Shown here one piece after another: positions 1 through 10,109 of a stretch of DNA of 64,000 nucleotides. Position numbers and translations under genes: made by a program. Numbering within the stretch: position 1 is the stretch's first letter; the number at the start of each line of letters is the position of its first letter. The stretch covers positions 1-64,000 of the forward strand of contig JAFXTM010000083.1 in assembly GCA_017535865.1 (NCBI GenBank), in the 5' to 3' direction. Under the pieces are notes generated by a model. It saw only the letters and a program-made list of their open reading frames with translations. It made no database searches and had not been told where the DNA came from. The stretch is from Oscillospiraceae bacterium (GTDB taxonomy: Bacteria > Bacillota > Clostridia > Oscillospirales > Oscillospiraceae).

Positions 1-1
1 C

Positions 2-61
2 TTCCTCATGCCCTCCGACGGCGAGGCGGCCCTGTTCCTGAAGGATCTGGAAAACCTGTGA
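2..61 (+). CDS. C-terminal end of an unidentified protein (partial)
   Basis: An open frame enters from the left edge and gives 19 residues ending in LFLKDLENL before a TGA at 59-61. Codon use is GC-rich like the neighbours, and a strong bidirectional terminator follows directly, which supports a real gene end. Too little is present to name the product. Confidence 0.6.
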   Translation, partial: FLMPSDGEAALFLKDLENL

Positions 62-78
62 AAAACGCGTAGATAACA

Positions 79-114
79 AAGCCGGTCTGCCCAAGGCAGA
101 CCGGCTTGCTTTTA
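79..114. terminator. Bidirectional Rho-independent terminator
   Basis: A perfect 13-bp stem (79-91 with 95-107) with a 3-nt loop is followed by a T-rich stretch on the plus strand. The minus-strand reading also ends in a T-rich run, so it can serve both the upstream partial gene and nadE, which converge here. Confidence 0.85.
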
Positions 115-128
115 TGGGGAAATACACT

Positions 129-887
129 TCAGAGGACGGGCGGCATGCGGCGCTTGTGGGCGTTGGCCGCCTCCTTCCGACGGATGCGCGCGTCGACCGC
201 CGGATCGCCGCTGCTCCCGAGGCGCAGGTAGTCGTGGATGCTCTGATAGCTGAGGCCGAGCTTCTCCTCGTCGCTCATCCCGGAAATGCCGTCACTCGGC
301 GTTTTGCGTACGAGCTCCGGCGGCAGCTCCTCCATCGTCAGGCCGACCTCCACGACCTCAATGCTCGTGAGCGAGCCGAGCAGCGAAAAGTCGCAGGAGG
401 TGTCGCCGTCCTTGGTGCAGTAGCCCACCGTCGCCTCCGAGAGGTTCCCGGTCCCGACGAGCCGTGCGCCGAGCGCCTGCGCGGCGTAGCGCAGGGCGGT
501 CATCCGCAGGCGGGGCCCGACGTTGATATCGCTCTCCCGGGAGAAGGGGATCGCAAACTCACCCTCCGCCGCTTCCCGCTCCGGCTCCGCCTCCGCGAGC
601 AGGGCCCGGTGCATCGCGCCGATGTTCAGCGTGCGGACAGGGATGCCCAGCGCCGCGCAGATCCGTCGGCTGTCGGCGATGTCCCGCTGCTCTCCGTCCG
701 GGAGCAGGAGCCCGAAGACGTTTTCCGGGCCGAGCGCCCGGGCGCAGAGCGCGGCCGCGACGCTTGAATCCTTTCCGCCGGATATGCCGATCACCACGCG
801 GGAAAAGCCCTGCTCCGCCGCGTGCGCCCGCAGCGCCGCGACCAGCCGGTCACGCGCGGCGGCCGCGTCAAACTCATAAGCTGCCAT
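129..887 (-). CDS. nadE: NH3-dependent NAD+ synthetase
   Basis: 252 residues, the usual length of the ammonia-dependent form. It amidates nicotinate adenine dinucleotide to NAD+ using ATP in the cytosol. The PP-loop ATP-binding motif SGGKDS lies at residues 36-41, and the middle has the family's GTGNLSE and SCDFSLLGSLT segments. There is no glutaminase (nitrilase) domain, so free ammonia is the expected nitrogen source. The ATG is preceded by GGGGAGA at good spacing. It is the last gene of a three-gene NAD operon, 10 bp after pncB. Confidence 0.95.
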   Translation of the reverse strand: MAAYEFDAAAARDRLVAALRAHAAEQGFSRVVIGISGGKDSSVAAALCARALGPENVFGLLLPDGEQRDIADSRRICAALGIPVRTLNIGAMHRALLAEAEPEREAAEGEFAIPFSRESDINVGPRLRMTALRYAAQALGARLVGTGNLSEATVGYCTKDGDTSCDFSLLGSLTSIEVVEVGLTMEELPPELVRKTPSDGISGMSDEEKLGLSYQSIHDYLRLGSSGDPAVDARIRRKEAANAHKRRMPPVL

Positions 888-897
888 TTTTCTCCCC

Positions 898-2346
898 TCA
901 GTGCGATTTCGCCAGCAGGTCCATCTTCATCTCGTAGTAGGCGGGGCTCATGTCCAGATAATGCCGGTGCGGGTTTGAGAAGCGCTGCTCCTCTTTCCAG
1001 ATCTCGTCGCTGAGCTGGCGGCGCAGGCGCGCCGCGATCTCGCCGAGCGGCTCCGGGTCAAAGCAGCGCCGCCCGTCCTTGAGCACCTGGACCTGCATCT
1101 TCCTGGCCGTGCAGTTTTCCAGATACAGCACCTTCCAGGGGCGCAGCGGATCCACGAAACGGTACGGCCTTGAAAGGTCGGGCTCCTCCCCTCGCAGACA
1201 GATGAGGTCGGCGACGGCGGTCCCCTTTTCGTCGTAGATGCGGTAGACGTCCTTCAGGCCGGGGTTGGTGGTTTTTTCCACCGTGTCGGAGACCTTGATG
1301 CGCGGCTCCCATTTTCCGTCGCGATTCACGGCGCAGAGCTTGTATACCCCGCCGAACACCGGCTCGGAGCGCGAGGTGATCATGCGCTCGCCCACGCCGA
1401 AGGCGTCGACCTGACCGCCCTGGTCGAGGATAGAGGTGATGGTGTACTCGTCCAGGCTGTTGGAAATGATGATCTTCGCATCGGAAAAGCCCGCCTCGTC
1501 CAGCATCGCGCGCGCCCGCTTGGTCAGATAGGCGAGGTCCCCGCTGTCGATGCGGATGCCGTAGCTGCGGGACTGCACGCCCCGCTCCCGCATCTCGCGG
1601 AAGACGCGGATCGCGTTGGGCACGCCGGAGTTGAGCACGTCGTAGGTGTCCACGAGCAGGATGCAGTTGTGGGGGTAGCGCTCGGCAAAGCGCCGGAAGG
1701 CGAGCAGTTCGTCTTCATACAGCATCACCCAGCTGTGCGCCATGGTGCCGCTGACGGGGATCCGGAAGCGCTGCCCGGCCAGCACCGTGGCCGTCCCGGC
1801 GACGCCGCCGATGTAGCAGGCCCGGGCCCCGTAGACCGCGGCGTCGTTGCCGTGCGCCCGGCGGGCGCCGAAATCGGAGACGGCGCGCCCGGCAGCCGCC
1901 TGCACGATACGCCGCGCTTTGGTGGCGATCAGGCTCTGGTGGTTGAACTGCGCCAGGATCTCCGTCTCGACGAGCTGCGCTTCGACCACGTCCGCGATCA
2001 CTGTGACGACGGGTTCGCCGGGGTAGATCACGCTGCCCTCGGGGAAGGCGTAGACGTCGCCGTGAAAGCGGAAGTCCTCCAGCCAGCGGAGGAAACGCTC
2101 GTCGAACTGGTTGAGCGAGCGCAGATAGGCTATGTCCTCCGCCGAAAAATGCAGCGTGTCCAGATAGTCCACGATCTGCTCCAGCCCGGCGAAGACGGAG
2201 AAGCCCCCCTCGTCCGGGTTGCGGCGAAAGAACACGTCGAAGGCGACGCGGGTATCGCGGCTCTCCTCATCCAGGAAGTAGCCGTTGGCCATGGTCAGCT
2301 CGTAGAGATCCATGACCATGGCGGGATTGGCGGAAAAACGGTCCAT
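898..2346 (-). CDS. pncB: Nicotinate phosphoribosyltransferase
   Basis: 482 residues. Converts nicotinate and PRPP to nicotinate mononucleotide in the Preiss-Handler salvage pathway. Family segments visible: DLYELTMANGY near the N-terminus, the SGTMAHSWV histidine region near the middle and GIRIDSGDLAYL for phosphoribosyl binding. The start was placed at the ATG encoding MDRFSAN because GAGGAGGT precedes it at about 6 nt; a longer upstream frame has no ribosome binding site and would overlap the nicotinamidase gene. It lies 11 bp after the upstream gene and 10 bp before nadE, so the three are probably one transcript. Confidence 0.95.
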   Translation of the reverse strand: MDRFSANPAMVMDLYELTMANGYFLDEESRDTRVAFDVFFRRNPDEGGFSVFAGLEQIVDYLDTLHFSAEDIAYLRSLNQFDERFLRWLEDFRFHGDVYAFPEGSVIYPGEPVVTVIADVVEAQLVETEILAQFNHQSLIATKARRIVQAAAGRAVSDFGARRAHGNDAAVYGARACYIGGVAGTATVLAGQRFRIPVSGTMAHSWVMLYEDELLAFRRFAERYPHNCILLVDTYDVLNSGVPNAIRVFREMRERGVQSRSYGIRIDSGDLAYLTKRARAMLDEAGFSDAKIIISNSLDEYTITSILDQGGQVDAFGVGERMITSRSEPVFGGVYKLCAVNRDGKWEPRIKVSDTVEKTTNPGLKDVYRIYDEKGTAVADLICLRGEEPDLSRPYRFVDPLRPWKVLYLENCTARKMQVQVLKDGRRCFDPEPLGEIAARLRRQLSDEIWKEEQRFSNPHRHYLDMSPAYYEMKMDLLAKSH

Positions 2347-2357
2347 CGCGCACCTCC

Positions 2358-2903
2358 TCACAAGATCCGGATCTGGCAGCTCGCCATCGTCTCGAGCGCG
2401 GCCCGGTGCTTCGCCGGCGTCACGCCGGCGCAGCAGGCGGAGTCGACGCACAGATCGGCCTCAGGAAAGGCGGCCTTGAGGATCATGGCGTTGGACACCA
2501 CGCAGATGTCCGTGCAGAGCCCGATCAGCTCGATCGCAAGGCCCTCGCCGTCGCCCTCCGCGCCCGTGAGTTCACGTACCAGCGCGGGCAGCTCCATGCT
2601 GCCGAAAGTCGGCTTGCAGAGGCGGGGGCAGTCCCCAAGGGCTTCTGCGATCTGCGGATCGGGCAGCCAGCCCGCGGTGTCCCGGATACAGTGCGGGACC
2701 GGCAGGAAACGCCCCTCCCGACCGGACATATAGTCCTTCCCGTGGGTATCCAGCGTCGCGACGACGGGCCAGCCCGCCGCGCGATAAGCGTGAATCTTCT
2801 CCGCCGCCGCGGGGACGATGGCCACCGCCTCCGCCGTGCCGAGCGCGCCGTCGATGAAGTCCTTCTGCAGATCCACCGCGATCAGAATATGGTCGTGTTT
2901 CAT
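2358..2903 (-). CDS. pncA: Nicotinamidase-like cysteine hydrolase
   Basis: 181 residues of the isochorismatase-like fold. Expected reaction: nicotinamide to nicotinate and ammonia. The catalytic Asp is in VDLQKDF, the nucleophile Cys in GLCTDICVVSNA, and DTHGKDY with a later PVPH supplies likely metal-binding Asp and His residues. The first gene of a pncA-pncB-nadE set, which supports nicotinamidase over other cysteine hydrolases. The start is the ATG at 2901-2903, 8 nt after a G-rich ribosome binding site; a TTG two codons earlier is too close to it. nadD is not in the operon. Confidence 0.85.
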   Translation of the reverse strand: MKHDHILIAVDLQKDFIDGALGTAEAVAIVPAAAEKIHAYRAAGWPVVATLDTHGKDYMSGREGRFLPVPHCIRDTAGWLPDPQIAEALGDCPRLCKPTFGSMELPALVRELTGAEGDGEGLAIELIGLCTDICVVSNAMILKAAFPEADLCVDSACCAGVTPAKHRAALETMASCQIRIL

Positions 2904-2946
2904 GCTCAAAGCCCCCCCTTATATGGATCCTCTCCGGATCAACTGT

Positions 2947-2952
2947 ATTATA
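2947..2952 (-). promoter_or_regulatory. -10 element of the NAD salvage operon
   Basis: A perfect TATAAT on the minus strand lies about 44 bp upstream of the nicotinamidase start. No convincing -35 is present at 16-18 bp. Confidence 0.6.
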
Positions 2953-3034
2953 CACCATTCCGCCCGTTTTGCACAGCTCTCCGACAAGATAATGATTTAA
3001 CACAGTCCCGCATGCCCGCAGAGAGCTTTCCCCC

Positions 3035-3084
3035 GAAAAAAGACGCCGCCCGCGTCCCCCAACGTGGGCACTCAAGCGGCGTCT
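3035..3084 (-). terminator. Terminator of the aldose epimerase gene
   Basis: A 9-bp outer stem (3041-3049 with 3076-3084) encloses a further pairing region, and on the minus strand it runs directly into six T residues (3035-3040). It lies 33 bp after the galM stop. Confidence 0.8.
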
Positions 3085-3116
3085 AATATTATGTCTACTA
3101 ACTTACGTAAATAATA

Positions 3117-5548
<2,432 letters not shown>

Positions 5549-5620
5549 GTTTCTTCTCCGTATAAGCGAAAACACGCCGGCCGGGAGGCCGCGGCTCACA
5601 AGACAGTATAATCGTTTTCC

Positions 5621-5659
5621 GGAAATGGCATGATCTGCGGGTCATGCCATTTCCCTGTT
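5621..5659 (+). terminator. Inverted repeat after gdhA, probable terminator
   Basis: A perfect 13-bp stem (5621-5633 with 5642-5654) with an 8-nt loop lies 72 bp after the gdhA stop. The following T content is low, so termination may be partial. Confidence 0.55.
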
Positions 5660-5665
5660 CCGGCA

Positions 5666-5694
5666 TTGACACGGTGCGAATGAAGTGATATGTT
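5666..5694 (+). promoter_or_regulatory. Strong sigma-A promoter before the leader of the GNAT/beta-lactamase-like operon
   Basis: A perfect TTGACA (5666-5671), a 17-bp spacer and TATGTT (5689-5694). The next start codon is about 285 bp away, leaving a long untranslated leader. Confidence 0.8.
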
Positions 5695-5743
5695 AAAAAA
5701 GCAAACGATCCTGCAGCGGCAGGATGGAAAGGTAAGCAAGCCG

Positions 5744-5770
5744 ATGATCTTTTTCGACGCCCTCATCTGA
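5744..5770 (+). CDS. Possible 8-residue leader peptide MIFFDALI
   Basis: An ATG-to-TGA mini-frame of eight codons lies inside the attenuator leader. A weak AAGG sequence lies about 11 nt upstream. Its place between the 5' hairpin and the switch hairpins is what a ribosome-stalling attenuator would need. The start signal is poor and the frame may be chance. Confidence 0.25.
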   Translation: MIFFDALI

Positions 5771-5854
5771 TAACTGAACAGAGGCGCAAAGTACGGGGAG
5801 GGCCTGTTCCTCCTTGGTTCGTGCGCCGTTTTGGGGTAACTTTCGAATCGTGGG

Positions 5855-5902
5855 AACCGCAGGATGCAGCCACAGACGGGAGCTGCTTCGCTGCGGTTTT
5901 TT
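5855..5902 (+). terminator. Intrinsic terminator inside the leader
   Basis: AACCGCAG (5855-5862) pairs with CTGCGGTT (5891-5898), with an inner GCAGC/GCTGC stem (5866-5870 with 5882-5886), followed by a six-T run. It lies upstream of the gene it would control, which argues for attenuation. Confidence 0.7.
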
Positions 5903-5978
5903 GCGCCCGTTTTCGGCAGTCGATGCGAAACGGGAACGATTCTGTACCAAATCGCGGGATAAAGGAGAAAAACATCGT

Positions 5979-7469
5979 ATGATAATCAAACTGGAACCTG
6001 TAAAGGAAGATAATCGAGAGGCCGTTCTGGCTCTCTCCGTGCGCGGGGATCAGCCCTTTGTCGCCCCCAATGACGTTTCCCTGCGGCAGGCGGAGGAGAC
6101 CAACGCGGAGTATCCCGGCGTGGCGCGTCCGTTTGCGATCTGCGCGGATAACAAACTCGTGGGCTTCTGCATGTTCGCCTTCGCGCCGGACGCGGAATGT
6201 CCGGAGGACCGCTACTGGCTCTGGCGTTTTATGATCGACAAAAACGAGCAGGACAAGGGCTGCGGCCAGGCCGCCCTTGCCGAGATCATCCGGTATTTCA
6301 GGGACCACGGCGCGGACCGGCTCTACCTCAGCACCGAGCCGGAAAACGAGCGCGGCCTGCACATCTATCACAAGGCCGGCTTCCGGGAAACCGGCGCGAT
6401 CGACGGCGATGAGGTCGTTCTGATGCGGATGCTGAAAGGCCCCAACCGGATCGTCAGGGATTTTTACGGCGTTGATGTGGACAAAGCCATGCGGATCCGG
6501 GGAAAGAAGGGGTATGGCGTCAGCATTGCCGTCTGTGACGGAGACGGGGATCTTAATACCTACTGCTCCGGCAGCGGCCGTTTCGGGCAGGACTTTCCGG
6601 TCAATCCCAACATGCTGTTCCAGGCGGGCTCCGTATCGAAGCCCATGTTCGCCCTGACGCTGCTGCGGTACGCCGACAAGGGTCTCATCGACCTGGACGC
6701 GGATATTTCGGGCGTCGTTCCGGAGTTCGTCAAAAAAGGTCCCGTGACCTTCGCCGCCCTGCTCAGCCACACGGCGGGATATAATCTGCACGGCTTTCCG
6801 GGCTATCGCGCAGATCACGAGCCGCTTCCGCTCGAGGACGTCCTGAACGGAAAAGGCGTTACGCCGAAGCTCCGCAGGATCCGGCCTTACGGCGGGCAGC
6901 ACATGTATTCCGGCGGCGGCATCACGCTGGCCGAGCTGGCGTTCACGCGCATCACGGGGACCACGCTGCGGGAAGCCTTCCGGAAGGAGGTCGCGGAGCC
7001 TCTGGGCCTCACCCATACCGGATTCTTCCAGCCTCTGGATGAGGACCTCGCTGCCAACGCCGCGTTCGGCGGTCGGCTCGGTATCCGGGAAGACCCCGCG
7101 CACGGCTATCACTACTATCCCGAGCACGCGGCGGCGGGCCTGTGGACCACGCCGACGGAGCTGGTCAAGATCGGCGTCGCCCTCTCAAGAAGCTGTCGTA
7201 AAGGGGGCTTTCTCAAAAAGAAGACCGCGCGGCGCATGATGACGCCGGTCATGGACGGCTACGGGCTTTGCCTCGACATTTGGGAGTCGGAAGCCCGCGC
7301 AGACAGCGTCGCCGGTCACGGCGGAGAGAATCGGGGATTCCTGACCAGCTGGGTCTTCTCCCGCAAAGAAGAGATCTGCGTTGCCGTGATGTACAACAAC
7401 GTCACGGAAGCAGCGGATGAGAGGCTGAACGACATCGCCTGCGAGATCTATAAAAACGCGAAAGAATAA
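5979..7469 (+). CDS. GNAT acetyltransferase fused to a class C beta-lactamase-fold serine hydrolase
   Basis: 496 residues. Residues 1-155 look like a GNAT N-acetyltransferase (KNEQDKGCGQAALAEII as the acetyl-CoA loop, then IYHKAGFRETG). Residues from about 165 form a beta-lactamase/PBP4*-type serine hydrolase with the SxxK nucleophile motif SVSK, a second motif at HMYSGGG (Tyr present, Asn of YxN replaced by Gly) and HGGENRG in place of KTG. The ATG follows AAAGGAG. It sits behind the candidate attenuator and 15 bp before a second beta-lactamase-fold gene. The substrate is unknown; real beta-lactam hydrolysis is not implied by the fold. Confidence 0.85.
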   Translation: MIIKLEPVKEDNREAVLALSVRGDQPFVAPNDVSLRQAEETNAEYPGVARPFAICADNKLVGFCMFAFAPDAECPEDRYWLWRFMIDKNEQDKGCGQAALAEIIRYFRDHGADRLYLSTEPENERGLHIYHKAGFRETGAIDGDEVVLMRMLKGPNRIVRDFYGVDVDKAMRIRGKKGYGVSIAVCDGDGDLNTYCSGSGRFGQDFPVNPNMLFQAGSVSKPMFALTLLRYADKGLIDLDADISGVVPEFVKKGPVTFAALLSHTAGYNLHGFPGYRADHEPLPLEDVLNGKGVTPKLRRIRPYGGQHMYSGGGITLAELAFTRITGTTLREAFRKEVAEPLGLTHTGFFQPLDEDLAANAAFGGRLGIREDPAHGYHYYPEHAAAGLWTTPTELVKIGVALSRSCRKGGFLKKKTARRMMTPVMDGYGLCLDIWESEARADSVAGHGGENRGFLTSWVFSRKEEICVAVMYNNVTEAADERLNDIACEIYKNAKE

Positions 7470-7484
7470 AGGAGAAAGTATTCT

Positions 7485-8861
7485 ATGGATAAACATGCAA
7501 GGATGCAGGATCTTGCCCGCGAAGCGTATGAAAAGGGCGGCTTCAACGGGGCCTGGCTGTACGCCGAGAGCGGCGGGATCGTATCAAAGGGCGCCCTCGG
7601 ATGGCGCGACGCGGAGAACACGCTGCCCATCACGGAGGACACGATCTTTCAGCTCGCCTCCGTGAGCAAGCAGTTCACGGCGGCCGCAGTCATGCTTGTG
7701 ATAAGAAAGGGACTTTTGAGCCTGGAGGATCGGATCACAAAGTTTTTTCCCGAACTCACGGCGTATGAGGCCGTGACGATCCGGCATCTGCTGAACCACA
7801 CCAGCGGCATTCCCGATTACTTTGACGACGCGGATTGGTTCATCCGGATCTGGAAGGAGGAAAAACGGGTCCCGGGCAATGAGGAGATTCTGCGCTTCCT
7901 CTCCGAAACCAAAGCGAAAGCGTATTTCGCCCCGGGCGAGGGACTTGAATACTCCAACACCGGCTACAACCTTCTGGCGCTTCTGGTGGAGCGGCTCTCC
8001 GGTGTTCCCTATGAAGAGTTCCTGCGGAACAACATTTTTGAGCCTGCCGGCATGAGCAGCACCCGCTGCTGCCACATCCGCCGTGACGGCGTTCCGTTTG
8101 AGAATTATGCCCGCGCGTCGGTATTGGAAAACGGCCGGTATGTCGCCGATATGGACTCCGCCAAGGTCAGTGAAGTGGCCGCCTTTGACGGTCTGAACGG
8201 CGACGACTACGTGTACACCAACATCTTCGACATGCTCACCTGGGACCGGGCGCTGCGGGAGGGCAAGGTGCTGACGCTCGAAGAGCAGCGGCTCATGTAC
8301 ACCCCGGGAAAGCTCAGCAACGGCAAAGACGCTGTTTATGACGAGGACGACGGCCTGGGCTACGGCTTCGGCTGGGGCGTCGGGCGCGACGAGAAGCTCG
8401 GGCTCATCGTCAGTCACAGCGGCGGCATGCCGGGCGTGATCACCTGGTTCGAGCGTTGGATCGACGCAGATCGGGTGCTTGTCATGCTCTTCAACCGCGA
8501 TCCGTTGGATTACAGAGCCGGCCTGGGAGCGTGGAACGGCCTGCGGGCCGTTGCAGCGGGCAAGGAGCCCGAGCCCATCCGGACCATCGAAGAAATCGCG
8601 GTCAGGGATCCCGACAAGTCCAGGTGGGAAAGCTTCTGCGGAAAATACGAACATCCCGAAGATGAGGATCTCATCATCGACGAGATCTTTATGAAGGATG
8701 GGGAGCTTTACGCCGATGCGGTCAGCGAGGAATACGGCGAGTTCACGTTCCGGCTCTATCCCGTCGGGGAAAACGAGTTCGGCCGCAAGAGCGGCATGCT
8801 GAAGCTCACCTTCGGCGAGGACTGCCTGATGATCGACGATCTCATCTGCAAAAAACTGTAA
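7485..8861 (+). CDS. Beta-lactamase-fold serine hydrolase (class C/PBP4*-like)
   Basis: 458 residues, cytosolic by appearance since no signal peptide or membrane segment is seen. The full triad of motifs is present: SVSK near residue 58, YSNTGYN near residue 157 and HSGG near residue 308. A C-terminal extension of about 90 residues resembles the lipocalin-like tails of DUF3471-type serine hydrolases. GGAG precedes the ATG. It is co-transcribed with the GNAT fusion 15 bp upstream. Possible roles include esterase, D-aminopeptidase or peptide amidase; the sequence does not decide. Confidence 0.85.
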   Translation: MDKHARMQDLAREAYEKGGFNGAWLYAESGGIVSKGALGWRDAENTLPITEDTIFQLASVSKQFTAAAVMLVIRKGLLSLEDRITKFFPELTAYEAVTIRHLLNHTSGIPDYFDDADWFIRIWKEEKRVPGNEEILRFLSETKAKAYFAPGEGLEYSNTGYNLLALLVERLSGVPYEEFLRNNIFEPAGMSSTRCCHIRRDGVPFENYARASVLENGRYVADMDSAKVSEVAAFDGLNGDDYVYTNIFDMLTWDRALREGKVLTLEEQRLMYTPGKLSNGKDAVYDEDDGLGYGFGWGVGRDEKLGLIVSHSGGMPGVITWFERWIDADRVLVMLFNRDPLDYRAGLGAWNGLRAVAAGKEPEPIRTIEEIAVRDPDKSRWESFCGKYEHPEDEDLIIDEIFMKDGELYADAVSEEYGEFTFRLYPVGENEFGRKSGMLKLTFGEDCLMIDDLICKKL

Positions 8862-8883
8862 AGAAAAGATCCCAAAGCGAATG

Positions 8884-8920
8884 CCGGCCTGCTGCATAAA
8901 ACAGCGGGCCGGTATTTCTT
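8884..8920 (+). terminator. Terminator of the serine hydrolase operon
   Basis: An 11-bp stem (8884-8894 with 8902-8912) followed by a T-rich run, 22 bp after the stop codon. Confidence 0.8.
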
Positions 8921-8983
8921 TCGCCGATCCTGTCGGTCAGACGCCCCGATCCGTGCGGCCGAAAGCCGTCGATCCCCTGCGGC

Positions 8984-9016
8984 ATATAAATCTCCCCCGG
9001 GTTTCCCCGGGGGAGA
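8984..9016 (-). terminator. Very strong GC hairpin ending the 6S-like RNA
   Basis: A perfect 11-bp G/C-rich stem (8991-9001 with 9006-9016) has a 4-nt loop. Read on the minus strand it runs into TTTATAT, so it most likely ends a minus-strand transcript. Confidence 0.75.
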
Positions 9017-9218
9017 CTTCCGCATGTGCCGTGCTGGCCCAGTTATAACCTGCACAGAAGAGCAGGTGGGTCGCCTAAGCTCTGTTTCGCTGCTTCCAAC
9101 GTCCGCCCGGTGGGCGGGAGGCCTGCAATCCGCAGATTCAAATCGGCATCCCTTATAAGTGATGTGGGTTTAATGGGCCATCCAGGTCGTAAGACCGACA
9201 CGCACACCGCAGAAAGAA
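9017..9218 (-). ncRNA. Candidate 6S RNA (about 200 nt)
   Basis: No protein frame fits this interval. On the minus strand the first 24 nt (9216 down to 9193) pair with the last 24 nt (9040 down to 9017) through a long, bulged terminal stem with G-U pairs. The interior holds an apical hairpin with a CCGCCC/GGGCGG stem (about 9105-9120) and, on the 3' side, a small hairpin with ACCTGC/GCAGGT arms (about 9048-9068). A long closing stem, an open middle and a small 3' hairpin are the known layout of 6S RNA, which mimics an open promoter for RNA polymerase. A terminator follows. It lies just after the DUF1292 gene. A covariance-model search would settle the family. Confidence 0.6.
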
Positions 9219-9252
9219 CCGTTCAATGCAATGTATGGAAGAACGCGCCGGA

Positions 9253-9540
9253 TTATTCCTGCTCCTCCTCGTCGTCGAACAGCAGCACCATGAAGTGCTC
9301 GTACACGTCCTGCAGCTCCTCCTCGTCGTCGATGGACTCGAAGACCTCCTCGCCCTTCTCATCGAGAACCGAGCGCAGGATGATGATGCCGTAGTCCGGA
9401 TCGCTCTCGTCCATGTCGGCGGGCAGAAAAGCCGTGAAGGTCTGCCCCTTGTAGTCCATGGTGTCGAGGACCTCCAGCTCGAATTCCTGTCCGTCGTCGT
9501 CCACGATCGTGATAAAATCGCCGCCGAATTCTTCGCTCAT
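9253..9540 (-). CDS. DUF1292 family protein (YrzB-like)
   Basis: 95 residues, very acidic, soluble. The pattern ITIVDDDGQEFELEVLDT followed by a short beta-rich core and an acidic tail is typical of DUF1292, a conserved Firmicutes protein of unknown function usually found near the RNase III/ruvX region. The ATG at 9538-9540 has GGAGG at about 8 nt; a longer frame without such a site exists upstream. The 6S-like RNA lies 35 bp downstream on the same strand. Confidence 0.85.
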   Translation of the reverse strand: MSEEFGGDFITIVDDDGQEFELEVLDTMDYKGQTFTAFLPADMDESDPDYGIIILRSVLDEKGEEVFESIDDEEELQDVYEHFMVLLFDDEEEQE

Positions 9541-9624
9541 AAAATCGCCTCCTCTATCGGATGCTTTTATTGTAACCGATGGCGGCGGAGAAATCAATAG
9601 GCAGCGCGTCGGAGAGTCCGCGTT

Positions 9625-9966
9625 TCAGGAGCCGAGGTCCTCCAGCAGGAGCAGCAGCTCCCGGTCGCTGATGACCGGGATCCCGGCCTCGACCATGGCG
9701 CGGTCCGCCGCCCGCAGGCAGCGCAGTTCGATACCTGTGACGGAGAGCGGCTCCCGGCTTCGGTCGCGGTCATAGACCGCCACGTAGTTCCCGCAGTTCT
9801 TCAGCACGTATTCCGCCGCCTCCGAGCGCACGGCGTAACGCTCGTAAAGCTCCTTTGGCAGCCGTGAGTCCGCCGGCGGCTGCACGCTGCGGAAGGCCTC
9901 CGCCCCGGAATAGAGCGCCCCCGCCGTCAGGCACAGCAGCAGCGCCGCCTTCGCTCTCAGGCTCAT
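9625..9966 (-). CDS. Small exported or membrane-anchored protein with a BofC-like C-terminal domain
   Basis: 113 residues. An N-terminal hydrophobic segment (about residues 5-22) looks like a signal peptide or anchor. The remainder fits a small domain common in clostridia: YVLKNCGNYVAVYDRD, then a spacer, then DRAMVEAGIPVISDRELLLLLED. This resembles the C-terminal domain of the forespore regulator BofC, but the match is from pattern memory. GAGGGG precedes the ATG. The function is unknown. Confidence 0.7.
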   Translation of the reverse strand: MSLRAKAALLLCLTAGALYSGAEAFRSVQPPADSRLPKELYERYAVRSEAAEYVLKNCGNYVAVYDRDRSREPLSVTGIELRCLRAADRAMVEAGIPVISDRELLLLLEDLGS

Positions 9967-10103
9967 TCCGATCCCCTCGCTTTCAAAAAAACATCCCTGT
10001 GCTGAAAATTATTTCTCTTTTTTGGCAAAATATACAGGGAGCGCACGCTTCTTAAGCTTTCATAAATTTTATAATCCCTCTACCCGCGCGGCTTTGAATA
10101 TGG

Positions 10104-10109
10104 TATAAT
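10104..10109 (+). promoter_or_regulatory. Extended -10 promoter of the PBP gene
   Basis: TGGTATAAT gives an extended -10 (TATAAT at 10104-10109) about 170 bp upstream of the PBP start. No clear -35. The 160-bp leader contains no recognised element. Confidence 0.55.

Larger units (their letters stand above)
5700..5902 (+). promoter_or_regulatory. Candidate attenuator leader with alternative hairpins
   Basis: The leader holds a 5' hairpin (5708-5714 with 5719-5725), a middle hairpin (5783-5788 with 5822-5827, inner pairing 5796-5801 with 5809-5813) and a T-run terminator hairpin (5855-5902). The local arm GCAGGAT (5719-5725) is repeated at 5859-5865 inside the terminator's 5' arm, so ATCCTGC at 5708 could pair with either copy. 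GAACAG at 5776-5781 can also pair with CTGTTC at 5804-5809, competing with the middle hairpin. GTGGGAACCGCAG before the terminator resembles a T-box core but has one extra base and no recognisable Stem I. No known riboswitch class was recognised. Confidence 0.55.

Noticed and set aside
5979..8861. True beta-lactamase resistance genes
   Set aside because: The motifs fit the broad class C/PBP4*-like hydrolase superfamily, both lack export signals and one lacks the YxN Asn; antibiotic hydrolysis cannot be claimed.
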